Positions 1 through 10,500 of a DNA stretch of 64,000 nucleotides are shown piece by piece; within the stretch, counting starts at the first letter, position 1, and each line of letters begins with the position of its first letter. Location of the stretch: NCBI RefSeq assembly GCF_039939195.1, contig NZ_JBDUUH010000002.1, positions 434,001 to 498,000 on the forward strand, written 5' to 3'. Both the position numbers and the translations under genes were made by a program. The notes beneath the pieces were generated by a model. The model was not told the origin of the DNA and did not search any database. It saw nothing but the letters and a program-made list of their open reading frames with translations. Source of the DNA: Foliimonas ilicis. GTDB lineage: Bacteria > Pseudomonadota > Alphaproteobacteria > Rhizobiales > Rhizobiaceae.

Positions 1-418
1 TCAGCCCGTCTGCGGCGACAACCAGATCATATTGCGAGGCGTAATCCGCAACGCTTTCGACATTCGTCTCGAAGCGAAGCTCGACGCCGAGCTCGCGCGC
101 CCTCTCCTGCAACAGCATCAACAGCTTCTTGCGGCCGATGCCGCAGAAGCCATGGCCGGTCGAAACCGTCTTCGTGTCTTTGAAATGAACGGCGATGTCG
201 TCCCAATAGGCAAAATGCGAGCGGATGGACGCCGCGCTGACCGCGTCGTTTTCAGCCAGATTGTCGAGGGTCTCGTCGGAAAGGACCACGCCCCAGCCGA
301 ATGTATCGTCCGGCTTGTTGCGCTCGATGACGGTGATCTGCGAATCCGGGTCGCGCAGCTTCATGCTGATGGCGAAGTAGAGCCCAGCCGGACCACCTCC
401 CAAACAAGCGATCTTCAT
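1..418 (-). CDS. FAD-dependent aryl-CoA monooxygenase (salicylyl-CoA 5-hydroxylase / anthraniloyl-CoA monooxygenase type), N-terminal part
   Basis: Only the first 139 codons are present; the gene runs off the left edge. The start is the ATG complementary to 416-418. The N-terminus is a Rossmann FAD fold: MKIACLGGGPAGLYFAI with the GGGPAG dinucleotide motif at residues 7-12, then VIERN at the end of the second strand, then GWGVVLSDETL and HGFCGIGRKKL. These last two blocks are typical of monooxygenases that hydroxylate CoA-activated salicylate or anthranilate. By family knowledge the enzyme is a cytoplasmic NAD(P)H-dependent ring hydroxylase. It is divergent from a kynurenine-formamidase-like gene, which favours anthraniloyl-CoA (tryptophan/kynurenine breakdown) as the substrate route, but this is inference. 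The fused old-yellow-enzyme-like C-terminal half known in some members cannot be checked here. Confidence 0.75.
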   Translation of the reverse strand, partial: MKIACLGGGPAGLYFAISMKLRDPDSQITVIERNKPDDTFGWGVVLSDETLDNLAENDAVSAASIRSHFAYWDDIAVHFKDTKTVSTGHGFCGIGRKKLLMLLQERARELGVELRFETNVESVADYASQYDLVVAADGL

Positions 419-464
419 GTCGCGTCTCCCTCTTGTTGCGTGAAGGATTGCACCCAAGCAGAAT

Positions 465-516
465 AATTTCAAGCTTGAAATTTCATGCTTGAAATTAATG
501 TATGCGACTTGAAATT
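465..516. promoter_or_regulatory. Cluster of palindromic operators in the divergent promoter region
   Basis: A perfect 18-bp palindrome, AATTTCAAGCTTGAAATT, lies at 465-482. It is followed by a near-perfect copy, AATTTCATGCTTGAAATT, at 479-496 (16 of 18 positions symmetric) and a half site, ACTTGAAATT, at 507-516. The two full sites overlap by four bases and are 14 bp apart centre to centre. They sit between the divergent monooxygenase and hydrolase genes, as expected for a MarR- or TetR-type dimer controlling both. The regulator is not encoded in the visible sequence. Confidence 0.6.
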
Positions 517-562
517 GTCAGCGGGGCTGGCGATGGTGCATGATCTCAAGCAGGATTGCCCC

Positions 563-1387
563 ATGCCGGAAACCAAAGACTGGAACGACGCCTTCACGAA
601 CGGCGCCTACATTGCCGATGGCAGTGCCTATCCCGCTAAATGGTCTGTGCTTGCGGCGGAATTCAGGGAAAAGGCCGCATCCGCAAACCGTCTTCGCGCT
701 AATATCTCCTACGGCCCGCATGAGCGCAACCGCTACGATCTCTATCTGCCGGAGGGCTTGCCCAAGGGTCTGGCCATCATCGTTCACGGTGGATATTGGC
801 TGGCATTCGATAAATCATACTGGTCGCATCTGGCCGCAGGTCCGCTCGCACACGGCTTTACCGTCGCCATGCCTTCCTATGTGCTAAGCCCCGAAGCGAA
901 GATTTCCGGGATCACCACGCAGATCGGCGCAGCCATTACCGCAGCCGCCGGAGAGATCGACGGGCCTATCCACACGATCGGACACTCGGCAGGCGGGCAG
1001 ATGGTAACGCGGATGGTCTCACGTAGCTCGCCGCTTTCGAACAACGTTCTCGCGCGGATTAAAAAGACCGTATCGCTTTCCGGCCTTCACGATCTGCGCC
1101 CCCTCATGAAGACGAGCATGAATGAAAAATTCGGCTTGGATATTGAGGCGGCGCGCAGTGAGAGCCCTGCCCTGCTCGAGCCTGTGGATGGCATCGACGT
1201 AACGTGCTGGGTAGGCGCGGATGAGCGGCCGGAATTCCTGCGCCAGAACGCGCTTCTGGCAAATGCCTGGAGCGGTTTCGACATCGCAATATCATCTGTC
1301 GAAGAAGAAGGCCGCCACCACTACGATATCATCGACGGTCTGATGGACCCCGAACACAGGCTGGTGAAAACGCTGCTTGCCCTGTAA
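563..1387 (+). CDS. alpha/beta hydrolase, kynurenine formamidase-like
   Basis: A 274-residue cytoplasmic alpha/beta hydrolase. The oxyanion motif HGGYW near residue 77, the nucleophile elbow GHSAGG (Ser near residue 138) and a late His in GRHHYD give the catalytic triad framework of the HGGxW kynurenine formamidase family, which converts N-formylkynurenine to kynurenine and formate. The ATG at 563 is chosen because AGGA lies 8 bases upstream. In-frame ATGs at 533 and 485 are possible, but the one at 485 lies inside the operator palindromes. The divergent aryl-CoA monooxygenase suggests a tryptophan-to-anthranilate-to-anthraniloyl-CoA route. Other esters or amides remain possible substrates. 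Confidence 0.7.
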   Translation: MPETKDWNDAFTNGAYIADGSAYPAKWSVLAAEFREKAASANRLRANISYGPHERNRYDLYLPEGLPKGLAIIVHGGYWLAFDKSYWSHLAAGPLAHGFTVAMPSYVLSPEAKISGITTQIGAAITAAAGEIDGPIHTIGHSAGGQMVTRMVSRSSPLSNNVLARIKKTVSLSGLHDLRPLMKTSMNEKFGLDIEAARSESPALLEPVDGIDVTCWVGADERPEFLRQNALLANAWSGFDIAISSVEEEGRHHYDIIDGLMDPEHRLVKTLLAL

Positions 1388-1398
1388 GACCTGAACAA

Positions 1399-1440
1399 TG
1401 GAGCGAAGGCCGTGAGATTTTGAATCATGGCCGCGCTCCA
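1399..1440 (+). terminator. Hairpin downstream of the hydrolase gene
   Basis: TGGAGCG at 1399-1405 pairs with CGCTCCA at 1434-1440, and an inner GGCC/GGCC pair (1408-1411 with 1429-1432) extends the stem. There is no U-run after it, so it may be a transcript-end stabiliser or weak terminator rather than a canonical intrinsic terminator. Confidence 0.35.
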
Positions 1441-1472
1441 ACATATTGATTTTACATGCATCGGAGGTCGTG

Positions 1473-1709
1473 ATGAGAGCCGTGTTCGTTCAACTGCAAT
1501 GCCAGCCCGGCAAGACATACGATGTGGCCGACGAGATTTTCGAGCGCGAGGTCGCGTCAGAGCTTTATTCGACCAGCGGCGAGTATGATCTGATGATGAA
1601 AATCTATATCGAGGACGGCGTCGATGTGGGCAAGTTCATCAATGAGAAGGTCGCGAATGTGCCTGGGATTGTGCGTTCGCTGACGACGCTGACGTTCAAG
1701 GCGTTTTGA
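1473..1709 (+). CDS. Stand-alone Lrp/AsnC ligand-binding (RAM) domain protein
   Basis: A 78-residue protein made only of the alpha-beta ligand-binding domain found at the C-terminus of Lrp/AsnC regulators; it begins MRAVFVQLQCQPGKTYDVAD and ends with the VRSLTTLTF strand. No helix-turn-helix is present. GGAGG at 1463-1467 fixes the ATG at 1473; an in-frame ATG at 1446 has no such site. Such proteins form multimeric rings and may bind amino acids or modulate full-length Lrp proteins. Its location next to a possible kynurenine-pathway gene is suggestive only. It converges on ccmC with 4 bases between the stops. Confidence 0.75.
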   Translation: MRAVFVQLQCQPGKTYDVADEIFEREVASELYSTSGEYDLMMKIYIEDGVDVGKFINEKVANVPGIVRSLTTLTFKAF

Positions 1710-1713
1710 GGCG

Positions 1714-2475
1714 CTAAGCCTTGCGATCAGCCCGGCGCGCGGCCACGTAGCGCATTGCCATAACCCGGCGGCGCCAGATCTCGTTGCGCATCGCCATCAG
1801 ATGCAGCGTGAAAAACAGCATCGTAAAGCCCAGCGCCGAGATCAGCAGCGGCCACAGCAGGCTCGGATGGATCGTCGGGCCGTCGAGACGGAACACAGAT
1901 GCGGGCTGATGCAGCGTGTTCCACCAATCGACCGAGAATTTGATGATCGGGATGTTGACCGAGCCGACCAGCGTGATGATCGCGGCAGCTCGGGCCGAGC
2001 GCGACGGATCGTCGAGCGCGCGCGTCAGCGCGATCAGGCCGAGATACATGATGAACAGCACGAAGACCGATGTCAGGCGCGCGTCCCAAACCCACCATGT
2101 TCCCCACATGGGCTTGCCCCAGATCGAGCCTGTGAGCAGCGCGAGTGCGGTGAATACCGCGCCGATCGGTGCTGCGGCTTTCAGCGACACATCCGCCAGC
2201 GGATGGCGCCAGACGAGCGTGCCGATGGCCGAGATCGCCATCAGGCCGTAGCACATCATGGCGATCCAGGCGAAAGGCACATGGATGTACATGATGCGGA
2301 CGGTTATGCCCTGCTGATAATCTTCGGGAGCTGCGAAAGCCAGATAAAGCCCGGTGGCGAGCAGAAGCGCCGTGATGGCCCAAAGCCATGGCAAAAGCGT
2401 CTGCGCCAACGCCAGAAAGCGCGTCGGGTTTGCAAGATCGGCAAAGCGGCTGCGCCGCGCTGTCGTATCACTCAT
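1714..2475 (-). CDS. ccmC: Heme transporter/chaperone CcmC (cytochrome c biogenesis)
   Basis: A 253-residue polytopic membrane protein. The tryptophan-rich WWD signature WGTWWVWDARLTS near residue 130 and His residues in periplasmic loops mark CcmC, which presents heme to CcmE in system I cytochrome c maturation. About six hydrophobic segments are visible. The start ATG is complementary to 2473-2475. The usual partners ccmA, ccmB, ccmD and ccmG are not beside it: upstream is ndvA, 83 bases away, and downstream is a convergent gene. Function is assigned with confidence; its genomic isolation is odd. Confidence 0.9.
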   Translation of the reverse strand: MSDTTARRSRFADLANPTRFLALAQTLLPWLWAITALLLATGLYLAFAAPEDYQQGITVRIMYIHVPFAWIAMMCYGLMAISAIGTLVWRHPLADVSLKAAAPIGAVFTALALLTGSIWGKPMWGTWWVWDARLTSVFVLFIMYLGLIALTRALDDPSRSARAAAIITLVGSVNIPIIKFSVDWWNTLHQPASVFRLDGPTIHPSLLWPLLISALGFTMLFFTLHLMAMRNEIWRRRVMAMRYVAARRADRKA

Positions 2476-2558
2476 GGGGCTTCAACATGATCATCCGGCC
2501 AGTACATAAAGCCTGACCGGATGCTTCGCAATGGCGTTGACGGGTTAGTGAAACCTCA

Positions 2559-4328
2559 TCAGGCCGCGTGAACAAGCGACGGACCGATGCGCTCTTTTTC
2601 CTCGTCGGCAACCAGACCGCCGGCGCGCAGCAGTGCGGTGAAACGGCCGCCCTTTTCCGACAATTCATCGAAGCCGCCCATTTCGACGATGCGGCCCTTG
2701 TCCATGAACAGGACGAGGTCGGCATCGCGTACGGTGCCCAGACGGTGAGCGATGATGAAGGTGGTGCGGTTTGCGCGCACACCGTCGATCGCTTCCTTGA
2801 CGCGCGATTCTGTCTCGACGTCGAGCGCGCTCGTCGCCTCGTCGAGCACGAGGATCGGCGAGTTTTTCAGAATCGCACGAGCAATCGCGATACGCTGACG
2901 CTCACCGCCCGAAAGCTGGCCGCCACGCTCGCCAACCACGGTATCGTAGCCATGGCTCTTGTTCAGGATGAAATCCTGAGCGGCAGCGGCCTTTGCAGCC
3001 GAATGAATCTCGTCATAGGTCGCTTCGTCGCGGCCGACACGGATGTTCTGTTCGATGGAGCGGTCGAGCAGACCGGCATCCTGGAACACCGTCGCGATCG
3101 AATGACGGAGCGACTTGCGGCTGACCGTCTTCGTATTGATACCGTCGATGAGGATGCGGCCTGACTGTGGCGTGAACACACGCTGGAGAAGGTTGATGAG
3201 CGTCGTCTTGCCGGCACCCGTGGGGCCAACGATAGCAACCGTCTGACCGGCGCGAACCTCGAACGACACGTCGGCAACGCCCTGACCCGAATTCGGGAAC
3301 TCGAAGTTCACTTCCTCGAAGCGAATGTCGCCGCGAACGCCTTCCAGATCGACAAGACCTTCCGGCTCGACGCGCTCGGCAACCGCATCTTCGAGCTTGT
3401 AGAAATTCTCAAGCTTGGCGCGCCCTTCGAAAATCTGATTCACGAACTGCGTGATCTGGTCGAGACGCGAGATGAGAAGCTGCGCGAAGCCGATAAAGGC
3501 AACCACATCGCCAACACGAAGCTGGCCGCGCGAAACGAGAAGCGCACCGATCATCAAAACGACCATCATGGAAATCGTCGAAGCAAGGCGGTTCAGCGCG
3601 CTTGCAAGCGCCCACCAGTCGAGAACCGGATACTGCGCATCGATAAGCTTGCGGACGAGGGCCTTGAGGGCCTGCGTCTCGATACCGATTCGATTGTAGC
3701 TCTGAATGACGGAAACGTTGCTGACCGAGTCGGAGACATGCGCGAAGACCGTGCGGTAATGGCCTTCGACATCTGCCTGCCCCTGCTTCGTCTTGCGCAT
3801 GACCAAACGGCCAACGACGATGTAAAGCACGCCAAGCGTCAGCAGGACGATCGACATACGCAAATCCATGGAAATCGCGGTAGGGATCAGCAGAAGCAGC
3901 GCCACAGCGGTCGTGAGATGCTGGCGCATGAACTCAAGCCACATCGTGAACAGCGTTTCCACTGCACGGATAAGGGTCTGAAGCGTGTTCGAGGTGCCGT
4001 TCTCATGATGCCATGCCAGCGGCATCGTCACCGTCTTTTCGTAGGATTCGCACAGCACTTCGGCGCGCCTTGCGTGAGCAAAGCGGTCCGCGCTGCGGGC
4101 AATCAGAACGAATGCGACGATGTTGAACGCGCCAAGGCCCGCCCACGTCGCCAATTGCATGGTCACATTAGCGCGCTCGGAAATGGCGTCGATGATGCGG
4201 CCAAACAGAATTGGCTCGGCGATCGTGACGATCGCGAGGACAATGTTGGCGGAGCAAATGAACGCTACTTTACGCTTTTCGGCTCCAAGATACCGGAGAG
4301 CTCTCCAGTAAATTTCAAGCAAAGACAC
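2559..4328 (-). CDS. ndvA: Cyclic beta-1,2-glucan ABC exporter (NdvA/ChvA/Cgt)
   Basis: A 589-residue half-transporter: a six-helix ABC membrane domain (about residues 20-310) fused to an ATPase domain with Walker A GPTGAGKTT near residue 369, signature LSGGERQR near 469 and Walker B ILVLDEATSALD near 490. The family (NdvA of Sinorhizobium, ChvA of Agrobacterium, Cgt of Brucella) exports cyclic beta-1,2-glucan to the periplasm. The assignment is strengthened by the glucan synthase gene directly upstream on the same strand. A terminator-like hairpin after the synthase and the 246-base gap suggest its own promoter. C-terminal residues after the ATPase are a short charged tail. Confidence 0.92.
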   Translation of the reverse strand: MSLLEIYWRALRYLGAEKRKVAFICSANIVLAIVTIAEPILFGRIIDAISERANVTMQLATWAGLGAFNIVAFVLIARSADRFAHARRAEVLCESYEKTVTMPLAWHHENGTSNTLQTLIRAVETLFTMWLEFMRQHLTTAVALLLLIPTAISMDLRMSIVLLTLGVLYIVVGRLVMRKTKQGQADVEGHYRTVFAHVSDSVSNVSVIQSYNRIGIETQALKALVRKLIDAQYPVLDWWALASALNRLASTISMMVVLMIGALLVSRGQLRVGDVVAFIGFAQLLISRLDQITQFVNQIFEGRAKLENFYKLEDAVAERVEPEGLVDLEGVRGDIRFEEVNFEFPNSGQGVADVSFEVRAGQTVAIVGPTGAGKTTLINLLQRVFTPQSGRILIDGINTKTVSRKSLRHSIATVFQDAGLLDRSIEQNIRVGRDEATYDEIHSAAKAAAAQDFILNKSHGYDTVVGERGGQLSGGERQRIAIARAILKNSPILVLDEATSALDVETESRVKEAIDGVRANRTTFIIAHRLGTVRDADLVLFMDKGRIVEMGGFDELSEKGGRFTALLRAGGLVADEEKERIGPSLVHAA

Positions 4329-4505
4329 CTAATTACTCCGCCTAGGCAACACGGCGGGCACGTTTGTGCACCGCAACATCGCTAACAAATATCTCTTACC
4401 TATGGCCAAAACAATGCACCGAAGGGGTATCTGTTCCGATTTTTTATACAAAACATCGCTACGGGCGTTAACGTGGCGTGATATCTAACCAGTTGAGAAG
4501 AAAGG

Positions 4506-4548
4506 AAAAATGGCGACCGCGCGGCAGAACGAAGGCAAGCCGCGCGGT
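4506..4548 (-). terminator. Intrinsic terminator after the glucan synthase gene
   Basis: ACCGCGCGGC at 4516-4525 and GCCGCGCGGT at 4539-4548 form a perfect 10-bp stem with a 13-base loop. Read leftward, the stem is followed within 5 bases by a run of five U (AAAAA on the given strand at 4506-4510). It lies 26 bases beyond the stop of the synthase gene. Confidence 0.75.
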
Positions 4549-4574
4549 GTAAAGTCCGCCAAAGGGCCGGATTC

Positions 4575-7500
4575 CTACTCTGGAATCATGACTTGGACGG
4601 AAACGTTCTTCTTTTTGCCGAGCGGAATCCCGTCATTTGCGGCAGCTTTTCCGTCTATCGATACCGATGTTTCCCTCGTCCCGGCTTTGCGCTCAACGGC
4701 AATTTTATACTCGCAACCGTCGATCCTGATCGTGGCGGAATAGCCTTTCCAGTCGGAAGGGATCTTCGGATCGAGGAGCAGACGGTTGCCCTTTCGCTCG
4801 ATGCCCAGAATACCCTCGACAGCGGCGCGATAGAGCCATCCGGCAGAACCCGTATACCAGGTCCAGCCGCCGCGGCCGCCCTTCGGCTGCCCGGAATAGA
4901 TGTCGGCGGCAACGACATAAGGCTCGACGCGGTACTGTTCGGCAGCCTTCTGGTCCAGCGCGTGCTGGACAGGGTTCAGCATGCTGAAGCAGCGATAGGC
5001 GTCGTCAGTCTTGCCCAATCTGGCCAAAGCGATGACGAACCATGTTGCAGCATGGGTGTATTGCCCGCCATTTTCGCGAACGCCCGGCGGATAGCTCTTG
5101 ATGTAGCCGGGATCCTTATCCGTATTCGAAAAAGGCGGCGTGAAGAGTTTTACGATCTTCAATTCATCATCGACCAATTCCTCCATTACGGAGTTCATGG
5201 CTTTCAGCGCCCGCTCGGGATCGCCTTCACCGGAAAGAACACTCCAGGACTGAGCGATGGAATCGATCCGGCATTCATCGGAAAGATGCGAGCCCAGCGG
5301 CGTGCCGTCGTCGAAGCTGCCGCGCCGGTACCAGTCGCCGTCCCATGCGGTGGCTTCCAGCGCTTTCTTGAGCGCCTTTGCGTGGCTCTCCCAGGCCTTG
5401 GCGCGCTTCGCATCGCCTTGTGCCTGCGCAATCGGAATGAAATCGCGCAACGTGCCGAGCAGGAACCAGCCGAGCCATACACTCTCGCCCTTACCGCCCT
5501 CGCCGACGCGGTTCATGCCGTCGTTCCAGTCTCCGCCCAGAATGAGCGGCAGGCCACCTTCGCTCGTACGCTTGATTGCGAGGTCGAGCGCCAGCGCGCA
5601 ATGCTCGTAGAGCGTGCCGCTTTTGTCCGAAACCTCCGGCGTAAAGAAAGCATCATGCGCGCCCTCTTCCAGAAGCGGACCCTTGATGAAGGGGATTTCC
5701 GTCTTCAGGAAATCCGCATCTCCGGTCACTTCGACATAGCGCGCCGCGCCATAAGCCAGCCACACGACATCGTCGGAAATCATCGTGCGAACGCCTGCAT
5801 CCGTGCGCGGCAGCCACCAATGCTGCACATCGCCCTCAAGGAACTGGCGCTTTGCAGCGTTGACGATCTGATCTCGCGCCAAGGACGGATCGTGCATAAG
5901 CAGCGAAAGCGTATCTTGAAGCTGATCGCGGAAGCCGAACGCACCGCTTGCCTGATAAAAGGCCGAGCGCGCCTGAATACGGCAGGCAAGGCTTTGATAG
6001 GGCAGCCAATGATTGACCATCGCATCGAGCGATTTGTCGGGCGTCTCGACCTGAATCGTGTCGAGGAAACCGCGCCATTTCTGCTCGTTTTCGACAAGAC
6101 GCTCATCGAATGAACGCTCGCGGTGACGCGTCACCAATTCGCGCACTTCATCCGTAGAGCCTGCGTCGCCCAGCAACCAGATCAGCGAGATTTCGCCGCC
6201 TGCCGGTATCTCGACATCGCGCGCGATTGCCGCGCACGGATCGGTTCCGGCCTCGAGCTTGCCCGAAAGTGCAGCACCGTTAACCACCGCATGGGGCGCC
6301 TCGACGCTGCCGTGCTGGCCAAGAAACTCCTGACGGTCGGAGGTGATGCTTTCTTCGCCGCCCTCGCCTGCAAGGAAGGCAATGCGCTCGGCAAAATCCA
6401 TCCCGAACGGATTGCTGGCCAGAACCGCACCCGTTTTCTCGTCTTTTGACGGAAGGATCGTGGCCGCCGTTCTCGCACGGTTGTTGCCGAGCACCCATTC
6501 CGCGTAGGCGTAAATGCGCAGCTTTGCCGCCATCGGTGCGGAGTTCTTCAGCGTCAGACGCGAAATCTTGACGGAATCTTCCGTGTCCACAAGCTGCGTC
6601 AGTTCGGCTGAAACAGTACCGCGCTTGGCACTGAAGGTGCTGACGCCCTGCCCGTGACGCGCCTCATAGACCACCGACGGATCGCGCAGAACCGCCGCGA
6701 AAGGCGAGAAGCTTTTGCCGCTCGTGTGATCGTAGATATAGATCGACTCGCCCGGCCGGTTGGTGACAGGATCGTTGGACCACGGCGTCAACTGGAAGTC
6801 GCGGCTGTTGCGGCTCCATGTGAAGGACGCGCCTTCCGCCGATGTGTGGAAGCCGAATGCAGCGTTGGAAATCACATTGATCCAGGGCTGCGGCGTCGAG
6901 CGATTGCCGGTCAGGCGCACGACATAGTCGCGTCCGTCGCGGTCAAAACCACCGAACCCGTTCCAGAACTCAAGGTCGCCGCCATCCGCCGGCTTCGCAT
7001 CATAGGATGCAACGGCAACCGCTGTTGCTTCCTTCGGCGCTGCGGGATCTGCCGCAATCAGTGCCTGCGCATCGCGACTTTGCAATGCGGCCGCCTCGGC
7101 ACGTTCGATCTGATCGAAGATCGTGCCATTTCTCGTATGCAGCGCAATCCGCGCCACCGCGAGCAGCGTCTTGTAGGAATCGTCGTCCATCAGATCGCGG
7201 CGAACGGCGAAAATATGCTGCCGCGGGCCTAGCTCATTGCCGCGCAGGCGGCTGTTTTCGCAAAGCGATTCAATAGCCTGCTGGAGATCCTGCACGTAGG
7301 ACGAGGCCTGCTCATTGACGATGACCAGATCGACCAGCAGGCCCCGCGCGCGCATATATTCCTGGAAGCGCAGCGATTGCGCGACGATCTCGATGTCCGC
7401 AACGTCGCTGATGCGCACCGCAAAGATCGGGAAATCGCCAGAAATGCTCATCGGCCAAAGCGTCGATTGGCGTCCAAGCCCGCTCGAAATCGCATCCGCA

Positions 7501-10500
7501 GGCGAGCGCAGGAACGGGCTCGGGTAAAGCAGATAGCGTGCGAGCTTCTGGACATTCGCCGCATCAGTCAGGCTCAAGCCCAGATGACGGGTCTGAACCT
7601 GCGAGCGGGTCCATGACAGAACGGTCTGGCGCGAGAAGCTTTCGGCATGGTCGAGAAGATTGATCTCGTCTTCCAGTTCCTGCCGGTTCGCACCGACAAC
7701 GGTCCAGAAAGTCAGCGAAATCTTCTTGTTGGCCGGAACGCGCACGCGGCAACGCAGCGCCATGACCGGATCGAGAACGAAACCGGCATTGCCGCCAAGC
7801 TTTGTATTCTTGTCGAATGCAGCCGCATTGGCGATCGTGCGGCCACGTCCGATGAAGGCGCGGCGGTCGGTTTCGGCTTCCACATCGCGCGGCAGGCCAG
7901 AAGCATCCGTCACGAAATGCGCAAGGCCGATGTCGGGTTCGCTATCGTCGCGCTTGCGGCGATTGGCGAAAATGATGTTGCGGTTGGGAGAAATCTCCGT
8001 CTCGACGAACATTTTCGAAAATGCCGGATGCGAACTGTCCGAAACTTCGGGCGCAAGCACCAGCTCGGCATAGGAGGTGACTTCGATGTGCCGATCCGTA
8101 TTGCCCTCGTTCCAAAGGGTAACGCGACGGCCCTCGCCGTTTCCTTCCGAAACAACGATGCAATCGACTTCCGAGCGCAGGGTGCCGACCGACTTGGCGA
8201 AGGTCGCCTTGTCGTCCGAAAACAGGACCTGCGTCTGTTCTTTCTCGGCGCGTTTCGGCTCGGCGGTCGCCGACCACCAATCGCCCGTTTCCGTGTCGCG
8301 CAGGAACAGGAACGTGCCCATCCGGTCTTCCGTCGGGTCCGGCTGCCAGCGCGTAACGGCAAGATCGTTCCATAGGCTGTAGCCGGTGCCGGTGGAGGTG
8401 ACCATGACCGAATAGCGGCCATTCGACATGAGGTTGGTTTCGCGCAGCGCCCGCAACGGGTTGAGAACAGCGCGAATGTCCGGGCTTTGCTCGACGACTT
8501 CCGCCTTGCTCCGCTCCTCGACTTCAGTGCGCACGACTGCGACCGGAATGTCGCGCGGCGCTTTTTCCTGAAGCAGAAGTTCCGCCGACTCGATCACCGG
8601 ATCGCTGTGGAAACGGTCGCGCATACGTCCTTCGAAGATCGCATTTGCAATCGCGACAATCGACATGCCCTGATGGTGCGCATAATAATTGTAGACGATC
8701 GCATGGTCGGAACCTTCCGGCACACGCTGCGGCGTGAAATCCACGGCGTCATGATAGCCGTAGCGGCCAAGCGCACCGATACTGTCCAGACGTTCGAGAT
8801 TTTCGACCGCCTCTTCGGGCATGAACTGCGCAGCCAGGATCGTAGCGTAAGGCGCGATGACCGTATTCTGGCTAAGCCCGCGCTTGAGACCCAGACCCGG
8901 CACACCGAAATTGGTGTACTGGTAGGTCATCTCGCGGTCGCGCGCATTGTATGCGGCTTCCGAAATACCCCACGGAATACGTTTCGAGCGGCCATATTGC
9001 ATCTGGCGGCGGATGATGAGCTTGCTCGTCTGGTTGAGAATGCCGCCCTGCGGCTCCTTCATGACCAGCGGTGGCATGAGGTACTCGAACATTGAGCCCG
9101 ACCATGACATCAACGCGCCCTGGAAACCGATTTCGACCAGCGGCCTGCCGAGACGGAACCAATGTTCGGTCGGCAGATCGCCCTTTGCCACGCCGAACAG
9201 GCTGGTTAGGCGCGCTTCGGAAGCGAGCAGATCGTAGCAGGCTTCGTCGAGTTGATGCTCGTCGACACGGTAGCCGATGGACAGAAGCTTGCGCTCCTGA
9301 CGAAGCAGGAACGAGAAATCCATCTCGAAAGCATATTTGCGGGTGCGTTCGCGCAGCGCCAGCAGACGTTCGCGCAGCGTCTCGACGGATGTCTCATCGC
9401 TATGCGCATCATGCACATGCGCCTCGCTTGTCGCTTCCAGCTTGCCTGCCCAGATTGCGAGATTCTCGCTCTGCTGCGATTTCATTTCCGCATTGATCTG
9501 CGTTGCGAGCTTGCGGATTTCGCCTGCGAGCACTGCCAGATTGATGGTGCGGATCGACGCCATTTCCGGCTGCTTCTTGATGGAATCGACTGCGCGCTGC
9601 ATGCCTTCCAGACGATCCTGAAGACGCTGGCGCAATGGGCGAAGCTGACGGCGGTCGTCGGGAAGTTCGTCCAGGCAATCTTCCAGCACGTAGACATTGT
9701 CGAGCAGGCCGTCGAAATCGCCCTGCAGATGCACCGAAGGCGCTTCGGCCCAATGCGCACAGGCGGCAGCAACCGCAACGAGGTGCCCGGCAAGATTGCC
9801 GCTATCGACCGCCGAAACGTAAAGCGGCTGCATCGGTGCAAGGTTCTTCGTCTCGTACCAGTTGAACAGATGGCCGCGATGGCGCTTCATCTGCTCCATC
9901 GTGGACATGGTCGCCTCGATGCGTGTCACCGCCTCCGACAAGCTGATCCAGCCGAAATCGCGGGCCGAAACGACCGACAGAAGATAGACGCCGATATTGG
10001 TCGGCGATGTGCGGTGCGCCACGACAGGAAGCGGTGTTTCCTGGAAATTGTCGGGCGGAAGCATGTTGTTTTCTTCGTCGACGAAAGTCTCGAAATAGAG
10101 CCATGTGCGACGTGCGATCTTGCGCAGCTTTACCGTGTCGGATTCGGACACGCGCAGGCGGTCCTCCGTCTCGGCAGAGCGGCTGACCAGCCATGCGAAA
10201 GCAGGCGAACCGGCCCAGAAAATGGCAAAGACGAAGGCCACGAATGCGCCGGTCGAATCCGCCATGACGGGTATCGCCAGGCCGATCACGGCGATGACCA
10301 CCGCGCCGTACATCATGGAGTAGTATGCGCCCAGATCGTTGCCGCCGACCTTGTGGGCCTGCGAAGCGGTGCGCCACTCCAGCATGTGTTCGCGGCTGAC
10401 GAACAGGCGATAGACGGTGCGGATAATCGCATCGCCCATCATCCAGGCGAGATGCGCCATAAGCACCGTTTTCAGCGCGACCATCGCAGTTCCGAAGGCC

